From: Fervidicoccus fontis Kam940
GTDB lineage: Archaea > Thermoproteota > Thermoprotei_A > Sulfolobales > Fervidicoccaceae
Reading direction: 5' to 3'
Length of the DNA: 64,000 bases
NCBI RefSeq assembly: GCF_000258425.1
Contig: NC_017461.1
Span: forward strand, 1,084,949 to 1,148,948
Made by a program: the position numbers and the translations under genes. Below, one piece after another: positions 25,807 through 35,114 of the stretch. Positions within the stretch are counted from its first letter, which is position 1; each line of letters opens with the position of its first letter. The notes under the pieces are model-generated. The model was not told the origin of the DNA. It saw nothing but the letters and a program-made list of their open reading frames with translations, and did no database searches.

Positions 25807-27996
25807 ATGAGCGAAGAAGTTAGAGCTATTGTAGCAGAAGCAAAATCAAGAGATGTCGGTAAGAAAAGGGCTAGGGTTTCATTTAGGTTAATGAGCAAAC
25901 TAGGAGTTACTTCTGGAGACTTTATTGAAATAGAAGGTAGAAAAGGAACTACATTAGTTCAAGTTTGGCCTGCTTACCCAGAAGATGAAGATAAGGATTA
26001 TATCAGAATTGATGGTGTAATAAGGAATGCGATAGGTGTTAGCGTTGGTGAGACTGTAACAATTAGAAAGGCAGAAGCATCTCCGGCAACAAAGATAGTG
26101 TTGGCACCTACTGGTATAGAAGGCAAGCTTAGTAAGGATTATGTAGAATACTTTGAAAACTTACTTAAAGAGGAGCTTAGCGGGAAACCTCTGAAGAGAG
26201 GCGAAACGATCATCGTTCCGCTTTCATTCTTTGGCTCTGAGCTTACATTTGTTGTTACTAATACACAACCCACAACAAATGTCTTTGTTACAAGTTCTAC
26301 AGAAATTCAAGTAAGAGAAGAGCCGGTGAAGGAGGGAGAAATAGTAGGAGAAATTCCTAAAGTTACTTGGGAGGACATCGGAGATTTAGAAGAAGCCAAA
26401 AGGAGGCTAAGGGAAATTGTAGAACTTCCCATGAGGCAACCACAACTATTTAGGCATTTAGGTATAGAGCCTCCCAAAGGAGTTCTACTCTATGGACCTC
26501 CAGGAACCGGAAAAACCTTACTCGCAAAAGCATTGGCAAATGAAATTGGAGCCTACTTTGTAGCAATAAATGGTCCTGAGATTATGAGCAAGTTCTACGG
26601 AGAGAGTGAACAGAGGCTGAGGGAAATATTCCAGCAAGCACAGGAAAATGCACCTGCCATAATATTTATTGATGAAATTGACAGTATTGCACCAAAAAGA
26701 GAGGAAGTCACCGGTGAAGTGGAAAGAAGGGTCGTCGCTCAATTGTTAACGCTTATGGATGGTCTGAAGGAAAGAGGAAGAGTTGTTGTTATTGGAGCTA
26801 CAAACAGACCAGATGCGCTCGATCCAGCTTTAAGAAGACCGGGAAGGTTTGATAGAGAAATAGAAATCGCCCCTCCAGATGTTAAAGCCAGAAAAGAAAT
26901 ATTAATGGTTCATACAAGAAACGTTCCATTGGCTGAAGATGTCGATCTTGATAAGCTCGCTGCTATAACTCATGGATTTACCGGAGCAGATCTTGCTGCT
27001 TTAGTAAAAGAGGCAGCAATGAATACTATTAGGAGGTTTATCGAAGAGAAAAAAGTAGATTTGGACAAGCCGATTAAGCCTGAGCTTTTGAAAGATGTAA
27101 AGGTCACATGGAGCGATTTTATGAATGCGCTTAAAGATGTGAATCCGTCGCTTATTAGAGAAATATATGTAGAGGTTCCAAATGTTAAGTGGAGCGATAT
27201 AGGTGGGCTTGAAGAGGCAAAACAGCAGCTGAGAGAGGCAGTTGAGTGGCCTCTCAAGTACCCTGAGATATATGAAAAAATGGGAGTAAGACCTCCAAGA
27301 GGCGTATTACTCTTTGGACCTCCTGGTACTGGGAAAACGATGCTCGCTAAGGCTGTTGCAACTGAGAGCGAGGCGAACTTTATAGCAGTCAGAGGTCCAG
27401 AGGTGTTGAGCAAGTGGGTTGGAGAGAGTGAGAAAGCTATAAGGGAAATATTCAGGAGAGCAAGACAGGTCGCTCCGACTGTCATCTTCTTTGATGAAAT
27501 TGATTCAATTACTCCTGCAAGAGGATTAAGGTATGATTCTTCTGGAGTGACAGATAGGATTGTCAATCAATTACTTACGGAAATTGACGGAATACAACCT
27601 CTTTCAAACGTTGTTGTTATTGGAGCTACAAACAGACCAGACATACTAGATCCTGCTCTATTAAGACCGGGAAGGTTTGATAGATTGGTGTATATTCCTC
27701 CGCCAGACAAAAAGTCGAGGTTAGACATATTAAAAATACATACGAGAAAAGTTCCTCTTGCAAGTGATGTAGATTTAGAAAAGCTGGCAGACATGACTGA
27801 AGGCTACACTGGCGCAGATCTGGAAGCTTTAGTTAGAGAAGCAGTGATGCTCGCTCTTAGGGAAAAACTTGAAGCTAGACCTGTTGAGTTCAAATACTTC
27901 CTTAAGGCCATGGAGACTGTAGGACCATCGCTGACTAGAGAAGAAGTAGAAAAGTATGAGAGGCTGGCAAAGCAGCTTAAAAAAATGACGATCTGA
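25807..27996 (+). CDS. Cdc48/VCP-type AAA+ ATPase
   Basis: 729 residues: N-terminal double-psi barrel (~1-180), D1 with GPPGTGKT (~230) and [12 protein letters not shown], and D2 with GPPGTGKT (~503) and [13 protein letters not shown]. Both second-region-of-homology blocks ([38 protein letters not shown]) are intact. The hexamer unfolds proteins for the proteasome. ATG 25807 follows GGTG. Monocistronic; a TATA-like AT-rich tract lies 40-60 nt upstream. Confidence 0.97.
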   Translation: MSEEVRAIVAEAKSRDVGKKRARVSFRLMSKLGVTSGDFIEIEGRKGTTLVQVWPAYPEDEDKDYIRIDGVIRNAIGVSVGETVTIRKAEASPATKIVLAPTGIEGKLSKDYVEYFENLLKEELSGKPLKRGETIIVPLSFFGSELTFVVTNTQPTTNVFVTSSTEIQVREEPVKEGEIVGEIPKVTWEDIGDLEEAKRRLREIVELPMRQPQLFRHLGIEPPKGVLLYGPPGTGKTLLAKALANEIGAYFVAINGPEIMSKFYGESEQRLREIFQQAQENAPAIIFIDEIDSIAPKREEVTGEVERRVVAQLLTLMDGLKERGRVVVIGATNRPDALDPALRRPGRFDREIEIAPPDVKARKEILMVHTRNVPLAEDVDLDKLAAITHGFTGADLAALVKEAAMNTIRRFIEEKKVDLDKPIKPELLKDVKVTWSDFMNALKDVNPSLIREIYVEVPNVKWSDIGGLEEAKQQLREAVEWPLKYPEIYEKMGVRPPRGVLLFGPPGTGKTMLAKAVATESEANFIAVRGPEVLSKWVGESEKAIREIFRRARQVAPTVIFFDEIDSITPARGLRYDSSGVTDRIVNQLLTEIDGIQPLSNVVVIGATNRPDILDPALLRPGRFDRLVYIPPPDKKSRLDILKIHTRKVPLASDVDLEKLADMTEGYTGADLEALVREAVMLALREKLEARPVEFKYFLKAMETVGPSLTREEVEKYERLAKQLKKMTI

Positions 27997-28238
27997 GCTT
28001 TCAATGGAATTTTTTAATTTAGGATTATCATGAGTGGCAAGTGTGTTATTCCCGATCCACGAATTTCCCCTCCTCTTCATTTATGTTCAAGAATTTGGTA
28101 TTGACGCTTTAAGCTCAGCTCTACCTCTATATTGCATAAATGATGAATGTTCATATAATGTTTGAGTCACTAATAGCAAAACTTCAAAGTATTGCTTTAC
28201 GAGAGATATCTTAGCTTAAAAAGGTGGTATCTACGACT

Positions 28239-30719
28239 ATGAAGAGAGAAGAAATAGAAGCTATAGCTTCTGACTACATAAAAACTATAGGAAAAGAACC
28301 TCCGCACGAGATTAAAAAGTTTGCAAGAAGATTGAGAGATAATACTGAAAAATACGTAAAACTGAAATATAGAAGACTGGTTGTCGTTTCTGGCGGTGAT
28401 GAAAAGAAACAGGGGTTCATAAGCGGGTATATTACTTATCATTATCTGCTTGAACTATCGAGGCTTAGAGGCGGAAAAAAGTTAAAGTTACTTTATATGT
28501 ATCATGATGAGTATGAAGAAGCCAGAATTAGGAAGGAGACTTTTAGACAATTTATGAAAATGGCCAGAAAAAAACTACAAAATATTGAAAGAAATATTGA
28601 CGTCTATGAAAAAAGTGACAGATATTTAGGAACAAGCTATGACGTCCTTATTTTAGACCTAACTAACGACTTAAGACCTAACGATATTGGAAAGCTTGTA
28701 GAAATAGTAAACGGTGGAGGTCTCATTATTTTCCTAACGCCCGATTTAGAAAAGTGGGACAGATGGATGACGGCATTCAAGCAAAAGCTTGTAGTACCAG
28801 GATTTAATGAGCCTAGACATATATTTATAAGATGGTTCAAAGAAACCATATTAGACTCAGACAGCACTTATGTTTATGATGCAGAAAAAGACCAGCTCGT
28901 TAAGAAATTCTATGTACAGAGGGTAAAAGGAGAAGAAAAGAAGTCCGAAGTAGTGAGAGAAAAGGGGCTCAAAGAAAAACACATATTTGACGAAAGATTA
29001 TATTCGCTAGCCTTAACTGAAGATCAACAAAAGGTTTTAGAAGTTATGGAAGAACTTCTAGGGAAGACGAAAAAGAAAAAGGTACTTGTAATTACATCTA
29101 ACAGAGGGAGAGGAAAATCTTCCGTACTAGGAATTGGGGTAATAGCTCTTGCTAATCATATGAGTCAGTTTAAGCACAAAGTCAGAATATTAGTGACGGC
29201 ACCAGAAATCACAAACGTTCAATCTCTTTTTGACTTGGCATATCTTTCAGCAAAATCAATAGGCTTAAACGTGAAACTGTTGAAGAAGGGCGGAATGATA
29301 ATAGAAATACAAGGGCAAAATTTTAGTATAGAGTATTGGGAGCCAATAAATATTCCAAAGATAAAGGGCGATGTGGTTGTAGTAGATGAGGCTTCTGGAA
29401 TTTCAGTGCCGCTTCTACTGAAAATATTAAAAACACACAAAAGGCTTATCTTTTCAGCGACCATACATGGATATGAAGGCGCAGGAAGGGGATTTTCTGT
29501 CAGATTTTTAGGAAGCTTAAGAAAAGACCCTAATGTAGAATTAAGTACATGTGAGATGAAAACCCCAATACGATATGGAGAAGGAGATCCTATAGAAAAG
29601 TGGCTCTACAGAGCGCTACTTTTGGATGCGGAACCTACGGACCTTAGTGACGACGATCTGACAAAAATAAAGAACCAAGAGCTTGAATATGTATATTTAG
29701 ATCCTGCTGAGTTATTTAAGAAAGAAAATGAAGAACTACTGAGGCAACTCTTTGGTATATTCGTTTTAGCTCATTACAGAAATCAGCCAGACGACTTAGC
29801 AATGATGGCAGACGCGCCACATCATATGATAAGGGCTGTTATGATAAAGGGGACAAATAAGATTGTATGTTCTCTTCAAATTGCAGTTGAGGGAGGGTTG
29901 GATTCGCAAACAGTTGATACTTTGCTTAGAGGAAACAAAATACAGGGAAACATAATCCCGGATAGAATTATAAAACATTTAAGAATATGGGAAATGGGAT
30001 GGCTGAGAGGATATAGAATTGTGAGAATCGCAACACATCCTGAAGTTCAAAACTTAGGAATAGGGTCTTTTGCATTAGAAAGGCTTTATGAAGAAGCAAG
30101 ACAGAAATCGTTTGACTGGATTGGGAGCGGATTTGGCGCCAATTACAGTCTCTTGAACTTTTGGATAAAAAACAAGTTTATACCTGTTCATATTAGTCCG
30201 GACAAAAATCCGATCAGTGGAGAATATACAGTGATTGTTATAAGACCGATAAACCATATTGCTGAAAAAATCACAAGAGAAGGGCAAATTTACTTGAGAA
30301 AGAAAATTGTAAAGGGAATGCGGGATGTATATAAGGAGATGGAGCAGGACCTTGCATTATTGATATTGAATTCTATAGAAAAGATGGAAATTGAAATTCC
30401 TAAGCTTCATCCTATAGATGTTGATAGATTATGGATATATGTTTATGGTCCAATGACGTATGAAGCTATAAGTGATGTCTTTTTAGATTTGGCAATATAT
30501 TACTTTCTTGGAGATATGGAAAAGTTAGTTGAGTTGAATAACGAAGAAAAAATAATACTTTTAGCAAAAGTATTGCAAGGAAAAGATTGGAGTGAAATGT
30601 CAAAGATGTTGAGAAGAAGGAGAATCGATCTGATGCTCATATTAAAGGATATTGCAAAAAGAATGCTAAACAGCTATTACAATAAAAACCTAGAGTCATC
30701 TGTAGGCTATCATATATAA
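28239..30719 (+). CDS. tmcA: tRNA(Met) cytidine acetyltransferase TmcA
   Basis: Makes N4-acetylcytidine in tRNA (and, in archaea, rRNA) with ATP and acetyl-CoA. DUF1726-like N-terminal domain, a helicase-type ATPase with TSNRGRGKSSVLG (~287) and VVVDEASGISVPLL, a GNAT domain with RIVRIATHPEVQNLGIGSFAL (~595), and a helical tRNA-binding tail. 826 aa fits archaeal TmcA/NAT10. ATG 28239 follows GGTGG by ~10 nt; GTG 28224 is part of that signal. The 28000-28223 gap shows a C-box-like ATGATGA but no D box. Confidence 0.93.
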   Translation: MKREEIEAIASDYIKTIGKEPPHEIKKFARRLRDNTEKYVKLKYRRLVVVSGGDEKKQGFISGYITYHYLLELSRLRGGKKLKLLYMYHDEYEEARIRKETFRQFMKMARKKLQNIERNIDVYEKSDRYLGTSYDVLILDLTNDLRPNDIGKLVEIVNGGGLIIFLTPDLEKWDRWMTAFKQKLVVPGFNEPRHIFIRWFKETILDSDSTYVYDAEKDQLVKKFYVQRVKGEEKKSEVVREKGLKEKHIFDERLYSLALTEDQQKVLEVMEELLGKTKKKKVLVITSNRGRGKSSVLGIGVIALANHMSQFKHKVRILVTAPEITNVQSLFDLAYLSAKSIGLNVKLLKKGGMIIEIQGQNFSIEYWEPINIPKIKGDVVVVDEASGISVPLLLKILKTHKRLIFSATIHGYEGAGRGFSVRFLGSLRKDPNVELSTCEMKTPIRYGEGDPIEKWLYRALLLDAEPTDLSDDDLTKIKNQELEYVYLDPAELFKKENEELLRQLFGIFVLAHYRNQPDDLAMMADAPHHMIRAVMIKGTNKIVCSLQIAVEGGLDSQTVDTLLRGNKIQGNIIPDRIIKHLRIWEMGWLRGYRIVRIATHPEVQNLGIGSFALERLYEEARQKSFDWIGSGFGANYSLLNFWIKNKFIPVHISPDKNPISGEYTVIVIRPINHIAEKITREGQIYLRKKIVKGMRDVYKEMEQDLALLILNSIEKMEIEIPKLHPIDVDRLWIYVYGPMTYEAISDVFLDLAIYYFLGDMEKLVELNNEEKIILLAKVLQGKDWSEMSKMLRRRRIDLMLILKDIAKRMLNSYYNKNLESSVGYHI

Positions 30720-30721
30720 GA

Positions 30722-31744
30722 TCAAATTGAATGAAGATACTTTAGTCCTGAACCCGTTAATGGAATAAGAATTTTACTACCTATCAATTCTTCTCTGTTA
30801 AGTAACTCAAAAGCCTTCCACACTACCGAACTCGAAGGCTCGACAATAAACCCTCTACTGTAGAGATTCCTCATTCCTTCTTTTATATCTTCATCATCTA
30901 CGATTATACCTCCTCCTTTAGTTTCATTTATTGCATTGATTATATCATTGATTCTTGCAGGATTGCTAACAACAAGCGCGTCTGCAGAATCGCTTCTTCC
31001 TTGAGATTCATGTACAATTTTTACTTTTCCCCTCAAATAGCCGGTTCTAGTCGGCTGAACAGCCCAAATCTTAGGCAATCCTCCGTTCTTATCGATATTT
31101 CTCTTAAAGCCCTCAAATATTCCAAGCAATAGAGTTCCTGAAGCAAGTGGAACAATAACGTCAGTTATGCCAATTGTTTTCTTGAGCACTTCTTCTACTA
31201 AAAATGACATTCCATAGTTGAATATTGGATTTACCATGTGCCCTATGTAGCACGCATTTTCATATTTTTTTGCCATTTTTACTGCAAGATTAAAGGCTTC
31301 CTCCCTTGTCTCAGTTATCGTGAGCTTTGCACCGAGAAGGTTTAAAAGTTTTTTCTTAGATTCAGCTATAGTTTTTGGGGAAAAAATATAGGATTCTCTA
31401 TTGACCCTTCTTGCGTAAACAGCTGTGCTTATTCCTGTATTTCCAGAAGAGTCTTCAATAAAAGATGAGCATTTTTTCTTCAAAAAGTATTGCACTGTAG
31501 CTGATGTTCCTCTATCTTTAAAGCTTCCTGTGGGATTCAAATATTCAAGCTTAAAAAAGAGTTCTTTTCCTCCTATCTTTTCCTTTACAAGCGGCGTATT
31601 TCCTTCTCCCATGATCCTATATCTAAATATCTTGGGCTTCTTGGCCAAGTTTAGCGAAGAACCACAATAAGGACATTTCCAATCTTTAGGCGCATCCTCG
31701 AACTCCTTTCCGCATTTTGGGCAGATAAATGTATAGCCTTCCAT
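30722..31744 (-). CDS. thrC: Threonine synthase
   Basis: PLP enzyme converting O-phosphohomoserine to threonine. N-terminal zinc-ribbon-like CPKCGKEF...CPYCGSS (~5-30), GEGNTPLV, LEYLNPTGSFKDRG with the Schiff-base Lys (~77), DSSGNTGISTAVYA and C-terminal PLTGSGLKY match the family. 341 residues is at the short end. ATG 31744 is used; GTG 31753 precedes it. Product feeds the Tdh/Kbl pathway at 54-56 kb. The stop is 2 nt from the TmcA stop (convergent). Confidence 0.92.
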   Translation of the reverse strand: MEGYTFICPKCGKEFEDAPKDWKCPYCGSSLNLAKKPKIFRYRIMGEGNTPLVKEKIGGKELFFKLEYLNPTGSFKDRGTSATVQYFLKKKCSSFIEDSSGNTGISTAVYARRVNRESYIFSPKTIAESKKKLLNLLGAKLTITETREEAFNLAVKMAKKYENACYIGHMVNPIFNYGMSFLVEEVLKKTIGITDVIVPLASGTLLLGIFEGFKRNIDKNGGLPKIWAVQPTRTGYLRGKVKIVHESQGRSDSADALVVSNPARINDIINAINETKGGGIIVDDEDIKEGMRNLYSRGFIVEPSSSVVWKAFELLNREELIGSKILIPLTGSGLKYLHSI

Positions 31745-31762
31745 TCTGTTCACTGATTATAT

Positions 31763-32008
31763 CTACTGTACATTGAGAGTCCTTAAAATTATCGGCGCAA
31801 GATGTTCAGGTTTGCTATACCACTTGTCATATTTATATGTCTGCCCTTTGTATGATAGTTCTATATAGTCTCCCTTATCAGTAATCGTCATTATGATCTC
31901 CATGTCCTTCACTAGTCTAAGCATCTTTTCCTTAGGCAATATCTTTATACCTGCGGCATTTAGCTTTACTGATATTTGTTCTTTTAATTGTTCTAAATAG
32001 TCTGCCAT
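31763..32008 (-). CDS. Conserved-looking small hypothetical protein
   Basis: 81 residues, no recognised family. Helix (YLEQLKEQISVKLNAAGIK), then two strands (MEIIMTITDKGDYIELSYKGQTYKYDKWY) and a short helix. ATG 32008 is 7 nt after GGAGGT. It ends 18 nt before thrC on the same strand, so the two are probably co-transcribed. Upstream 32009-32365 holds only AT-rich DNA with a small TAGGG/CCCTA hairpin near 32217. Confidence 0.6.
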   Translation of the reverse strand: MADYLEQLKEQISVKLNAAGIKILPKEKMLRLVKDMEIIMTITDKGDYIELSYKGQTYKYDKWYSKPEHLAPIILRTLNVQ

Positions 32009-32365
32009 TTTTGATACCTCCTAATAAACTGATTAACCTTAAATTTGATTTTAGTAGGTTAAAATTTTTTTACCTGAGTTTCTTTCTGTTACGAATGATG
32101 ATGAGATCAAGATTTAAACAACTTTAAAGATTTATTCTATTTAATCTACGCATTTCCTTTTGTCAGGAGGTTCGCAAAAGGTCAAAGCAAAATATTAAAA
32201 ACATATTGAAGTGCTAGGGAAAATACCCTATTTACCTATCTTATATGCAGATTAAAGATGTAAGCTTGAAACAAGTGTAAACTGATATCCGATTTTAGGG
32301 AACTTTAATCTTTTATAGCAACGAGAAGGTCAAAGAATCAACTATAACTCCTTTTGTTACTTTAT

Positions 32366-32700
32366 TTAAAAGATATCTTTATTCTTTTCTCTCTTGGATA
32401 CAATTTCAAGAACATCTGGGATTATTCCCTTTCTACTAGGTTCTGATAAACTCTCCAAATTCTTTTTACTATGACAGAACTCATATCAAATACATTTTCT
32501 TTTAGGAGTCTTATAGCTATTTCAGGAAATTACTCTGGATGAAGTCCTTTGGCCATTAATGAGGCTTCTTTACAGCTTCTACTATGTCTCTGTTACTTGG
32601 AAATCAGGCCTTTCCCCGGTTTATTTTCACTTTCATATTTTTTCATCAAGAAGGTCCCCAGGTATGAATTCGCCATAATCAAATTCATCTTTTATCAGAA
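32366..32700 (-). pseudogene. Decayed unidentified gene next to tRNA-Arg
   Basis: Coding-like pieces appear in order on the minus strand in shifting frames: DEFDYGEFIPGDLLDEKI-stop, RDIVEAVK, then (shift) EASLMAKGLHPE-stop-FPEIAIRLLKENV, FDMSSVIVKRIWRVYQNLV and (shift) IPDVLEIVSKREKNKDIF-stop. Two nonsense codons and two frameshifts make it dead. The parent family is not recognised; it is mostly helical. Confidence 0.65.
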
Positions 32701-32814
32701 ACACCTGTAACTACATTATTAAATAATATATTGTTATGTAAATAATAAATTTAGCAACAATAAATAATTAATTGTTTTTTGTTAGAAATCTTAGACTTTT
32801 GTAAATAATGTACA

Positions 32815-32889
32815 CGGGCCCGCGGGGATTTGAACCCCGGATCACCGGCTCCGGAGGCCGGCGCCCTATCCTGGCTAGGCTACGGGCCC
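32815..32889 (-). tRNA. tRNA-Arg (anticodon CCG)
   Basis: Cloverleaf on the minus strand: acceptor GGGCCCG/CGGGCCC, D stem GCCT/GGGC, anticodon stem CCGGC/GCCGG with loop CTCCGGA (anticodon CCG), and T arm CGGGG-TTCAAAT-CCCCG. Discriminator G, no encoded CCA, no intron, 75 nt. Its first 15 nt are also the last five codons (with stop) of thiI, and no separate promoter is visible, so it is probably made from the thiI transcript. Confidence 0.96.
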
Positions 32890-34065
32890 GCTACTACAGA
32901 GATCCTTTTTTTCAATCTTTTTCACGTTATCTAAGACGTTTTGCTTAATTTCATTAAGTGGCAAGTACTTTTCAAAAAAGGTTTCAAGCTTTTTTCCATC
33001 CACTGCGGTACTTGCTTTACTAGAAGCAATAGCACAAAATTCTGGGACTCTACTACTCACCTCATAAGTTCCCACTTTTTTTGATAGCTCTATTATTTCT
33101 TCTTTATCAAAGCCAATCAATGGCCTAAATACTGGAATATCGATAAAGCTCTCTGTAACTGCAAGGTTATGAACAGTTTGGCTTGAAACTTGTGCTAGGT
33201 TTTCTCCTGTTGAAATGGCTTTTATCCCAAGCGACTTTGCGAGCGCTTCAGCCCCTACATACATAGATACCTTAAGCGCGACGGTTCTATATCCTTCTGG
33301 GAAGTAATTAAACAGGTACGGGAATATCCACCTATGTTCTACGATGTACACATTCTGGTTTGGACCGTAGGACCAGCCGCATATAAGCTTCTTTGCAACA
33401 TCTAGGAAGTACTCTTTATGTTCTTTCCCTCCTATGTTAAAGAACAGTATATCAACAGGTGAGCCTCTCTTCATGAGCATCCATGCAGCAACAGGCGAGT
33501 CAAATCCTCCGGAAACGAGAGAAAGTATCTTCAACTCGCTACCTAAAGGTAAACCGCCAACACCATTTATGATATCTTTATATACAAAAAACAATCCCTT
33601 TCTAGCTTCTACATATATGGATATTTCAGGGGACTCCAAGTTCACTTTTCCAGCTCCCATTTCCTGAAGCTTCGCGCCTATCCTTCTTTCTATGTCTTTG
33701 CTTGTAAATCTATTTTCGTCGGCCCTTCTCCCTCTAACCATAAATACTTTTCCCCTAACATCTTCAATTGAAGCCTCGCTCACCTTATCTACCAAGTCGT
33801 CTAGATCTCTATACTCGCCCATCAGAGCAGGGCTTGAGCTTGTAACCCCAAAAACCCTAGAAATTAACTCGGCCTCCTTCCTCGGATCCTCAGGAGTTGT
33901 TACTAAAACTCTGCCAGGGATAACTCTTACAATCGATCTTTCGAATCCATTAGATTTCAAAGCATTTTCGATATTCTTTGCTAAAATTGATTGCATTCTT
34001 CCCCTTGTAATTTTTCCCTTTATGCCTATTTCTCCAAATCTTGCTATAATACAGTTTGCATCCAT
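32875..34065 (-). CDS. thiI: tRNA 4-thiouridine synthetase ThiI (no rhodanese domain)
   Basis: N-terminal ferredoxin-like and THUMP domains (IIARFGEIGIKGKITRGRM), then a PP-loop ATPase SLVSGGFDSPVAAW (~180). The PEFCAIASS segment (~345) aligns with the first catalytic Cys of ThiI. There is no C-terminal rhodanese domain, as in most archaea. The reaction is s4U8 formation in tRNA. The stop codon and last four codons are the first 15 nt of the tRNA-Arg gene. ATG 34065 is used; ATG 34080 is in frame five codons upstream. Confidence 0.92.
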   Translation of the reverse strand: MDANCIIARFGEIGIKGKITRGRMQSILAKNIENALKSNGFERSIVRVIPGRVLVTTPEDPRKEAELISRVFGVTSSSPALMGEYRDLDDLVDKVSEASIEDVRGKVFMVRGRRADENRFTSKDIERRIGAKLQEMGAGKVNLESPEISIYVEARKGLFFVYKDIINGVGGLPLGSELKILSLVSGGFDSPVAAWMLMKRGSPVDILFFNIGGKEHKEYFLDVAKKLICGWSYGPNQNVYIVEHRWIFPYLFNYFPEGYRTVALKVSMYVGAEALAKSLGIKAISTGENLAQVSSQTVHNLAVTESFIDIPVFRPLIGFDKEEIIELSKKVGTYEVSSRVPEFCAIASSKASTAVDGKKLETFFEKYLPLNEIKQNVLDNVKKIEKKDLCSSGPVA

Positions 34066-34149
34066 TTTTTTCCAACTCATTGATATAAGTATATTATAAA
34101 ACTTTATAATTAAAAAAATAAAAAATATTGAGTTTGAAAGGTGGCTTGC

Positions 34150-34725
34150 TTGAGTGAAGATGACAGAAGCAGAAAGATATTCTATATATTGGGAATAAGT
34201 GGGCTACTAGCTGTAATATTCTTAATAGGCGCAATAGTATATGCTGAAATAGACACTCCATCTTTAAAGCCTATGTATTCGCAGCCTGGACTTAAGCTTG
34301 ATTATTTAATGAACGTCAGCTTTGGTAATTTTTCAGTACAGTATGTTAGAATTGAAACGGTTGTAAGTAGATATCCTCCTTATAACTATACAGTGAATGT
34401 AATTGTTGCAAACACAACGCAGTTCCCTCCTCCACCTAGAACGATAGAATATAACAATAACGTCACATTTCCGATGGGAAACGGATATGCAATGGAAGGG
34501 TTGCAACTAAATTCTCTAGTTCCAATCGGCACTGTAGATTACGAGCTGAATGGAGTTAAAATTTTAGGTGAAAGGTTTCTTGACCCACAAACAGGTTCAA
34601 TAATAACAGTTGATCTCGATAAGGGGATAATTTTAGAAGTGAGATACTCTTACTACGGAGTGCTTAACGATATAAAACTTATTGACATGAGCGGGGGCTC
34701 TCTTTCTTATGCCTGGTCTCGCTAG
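34150..34725 (+). CDS. Membrane-anchored hypothetical protein
   Basis: No family recognised. One membrane helix near the N-terminus (IFYILGISGLLAVIFLIGAIVYA) follows a charged start; the remaining ~155 residues are predicted outside the membrane and beta-rich, with several Asn-x-Ser/Thr sequons (NVSFGNFS, NYTVN, NTTQ, NNVT) compatible with N-glycosylation. TTG 34150 is 6 nt after GGTGGC. Its end overlaps the acylphosphatase gene by 17 nt. Confidence 0.62.
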   Translation: MSEDDRSRKIFYILGISGLLAVIFLIGAIVYAEIDTPSLKPMYSQPGLKLDYLMNVSFGNFSVQYVRIETVVSRYPPYNYTVNVIVANTTQFPPPPRTIEYNNNVTFPMGNGYAMEGLQLNSLVPIGTVDYELNGVKILGERFLDPQTGSIITVDLDKGIILEVRYSYYGVLNDIKLIDMSGGSLSYAWSR

Positions 34726-34990
34726 GGTGCACATAAAAGTCTACGGCATAGTTCAAGGGGTTTTTTTCCGCTCCTTTACTAGGAAAGTAGCAAAAGAATT
34801 GAACGTAAAAGGATGGGTAAGGAACTGTATTGATGGCAGCGTAGAGATAGTCGCAGAAGGGGAAGAAGACGCTCTGTTTAAACTAATAAATGAGGTAAAG
34901 AAGGGCCCCCCTGCTGCTGTGGTAGAAAATGTAGATGTAAGCTGGGAGGAGTATAGAGGTGAATTTGACGATTTTGTGATCATTAGGTAG
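34709..34990 (+). CDS. acyP: Acylphosphatase
   Basis: 93 residues with the signature GIVQGVFFRSFTRKVA (catalytic Arg) and GWVRNCIDGSVEI (catalytic Asn), and a C-terminal strand. Hydrolyses acyl phosphates in the cytosol. ATG 34709 lies inside the upstream gene (17-nt overlap, different frame), implying coupled translation; GGGGGC lies ~15 nt upstream. Confidence 0.93.
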   Translation: MPGLARVHIKVYGIVQGVFFRSFTRKVAKELNVKGWVRNCIDGSVEIVAEGEEDALFKLINEVKKGPPAAVVENVDVSWEEYRGEFDDFVIIR

Positions 34991-35114
34991 ATTTCTCATT
35001 GCGATGGAAGTTTAAACTCTCTTATGGAATAATGATTTTATTTTAAAGCAAATTACACATGCACTAAAGTGTATAACGAAAACTCCTCATTTATTCTCCC
35101 GAATTTTATAGTAT

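Noticed and set aside
26970-27566. 198-aa minus-strand frame opposite Cdc48
   Set aside because: Antisense shadow of a highly conserved AAA gene; Ser/Leu-rich composition is typical of shadows.
28140-28180. C/D box RNA (ATGATGA at 28140)
   Set aside because: No CTGA D box lies within 70 nt downstream.
32009-32365. A gene upstream of the small protein at 31763
   Set aside because: Only short frames and a small hairpin; no ribosome site or coding character.
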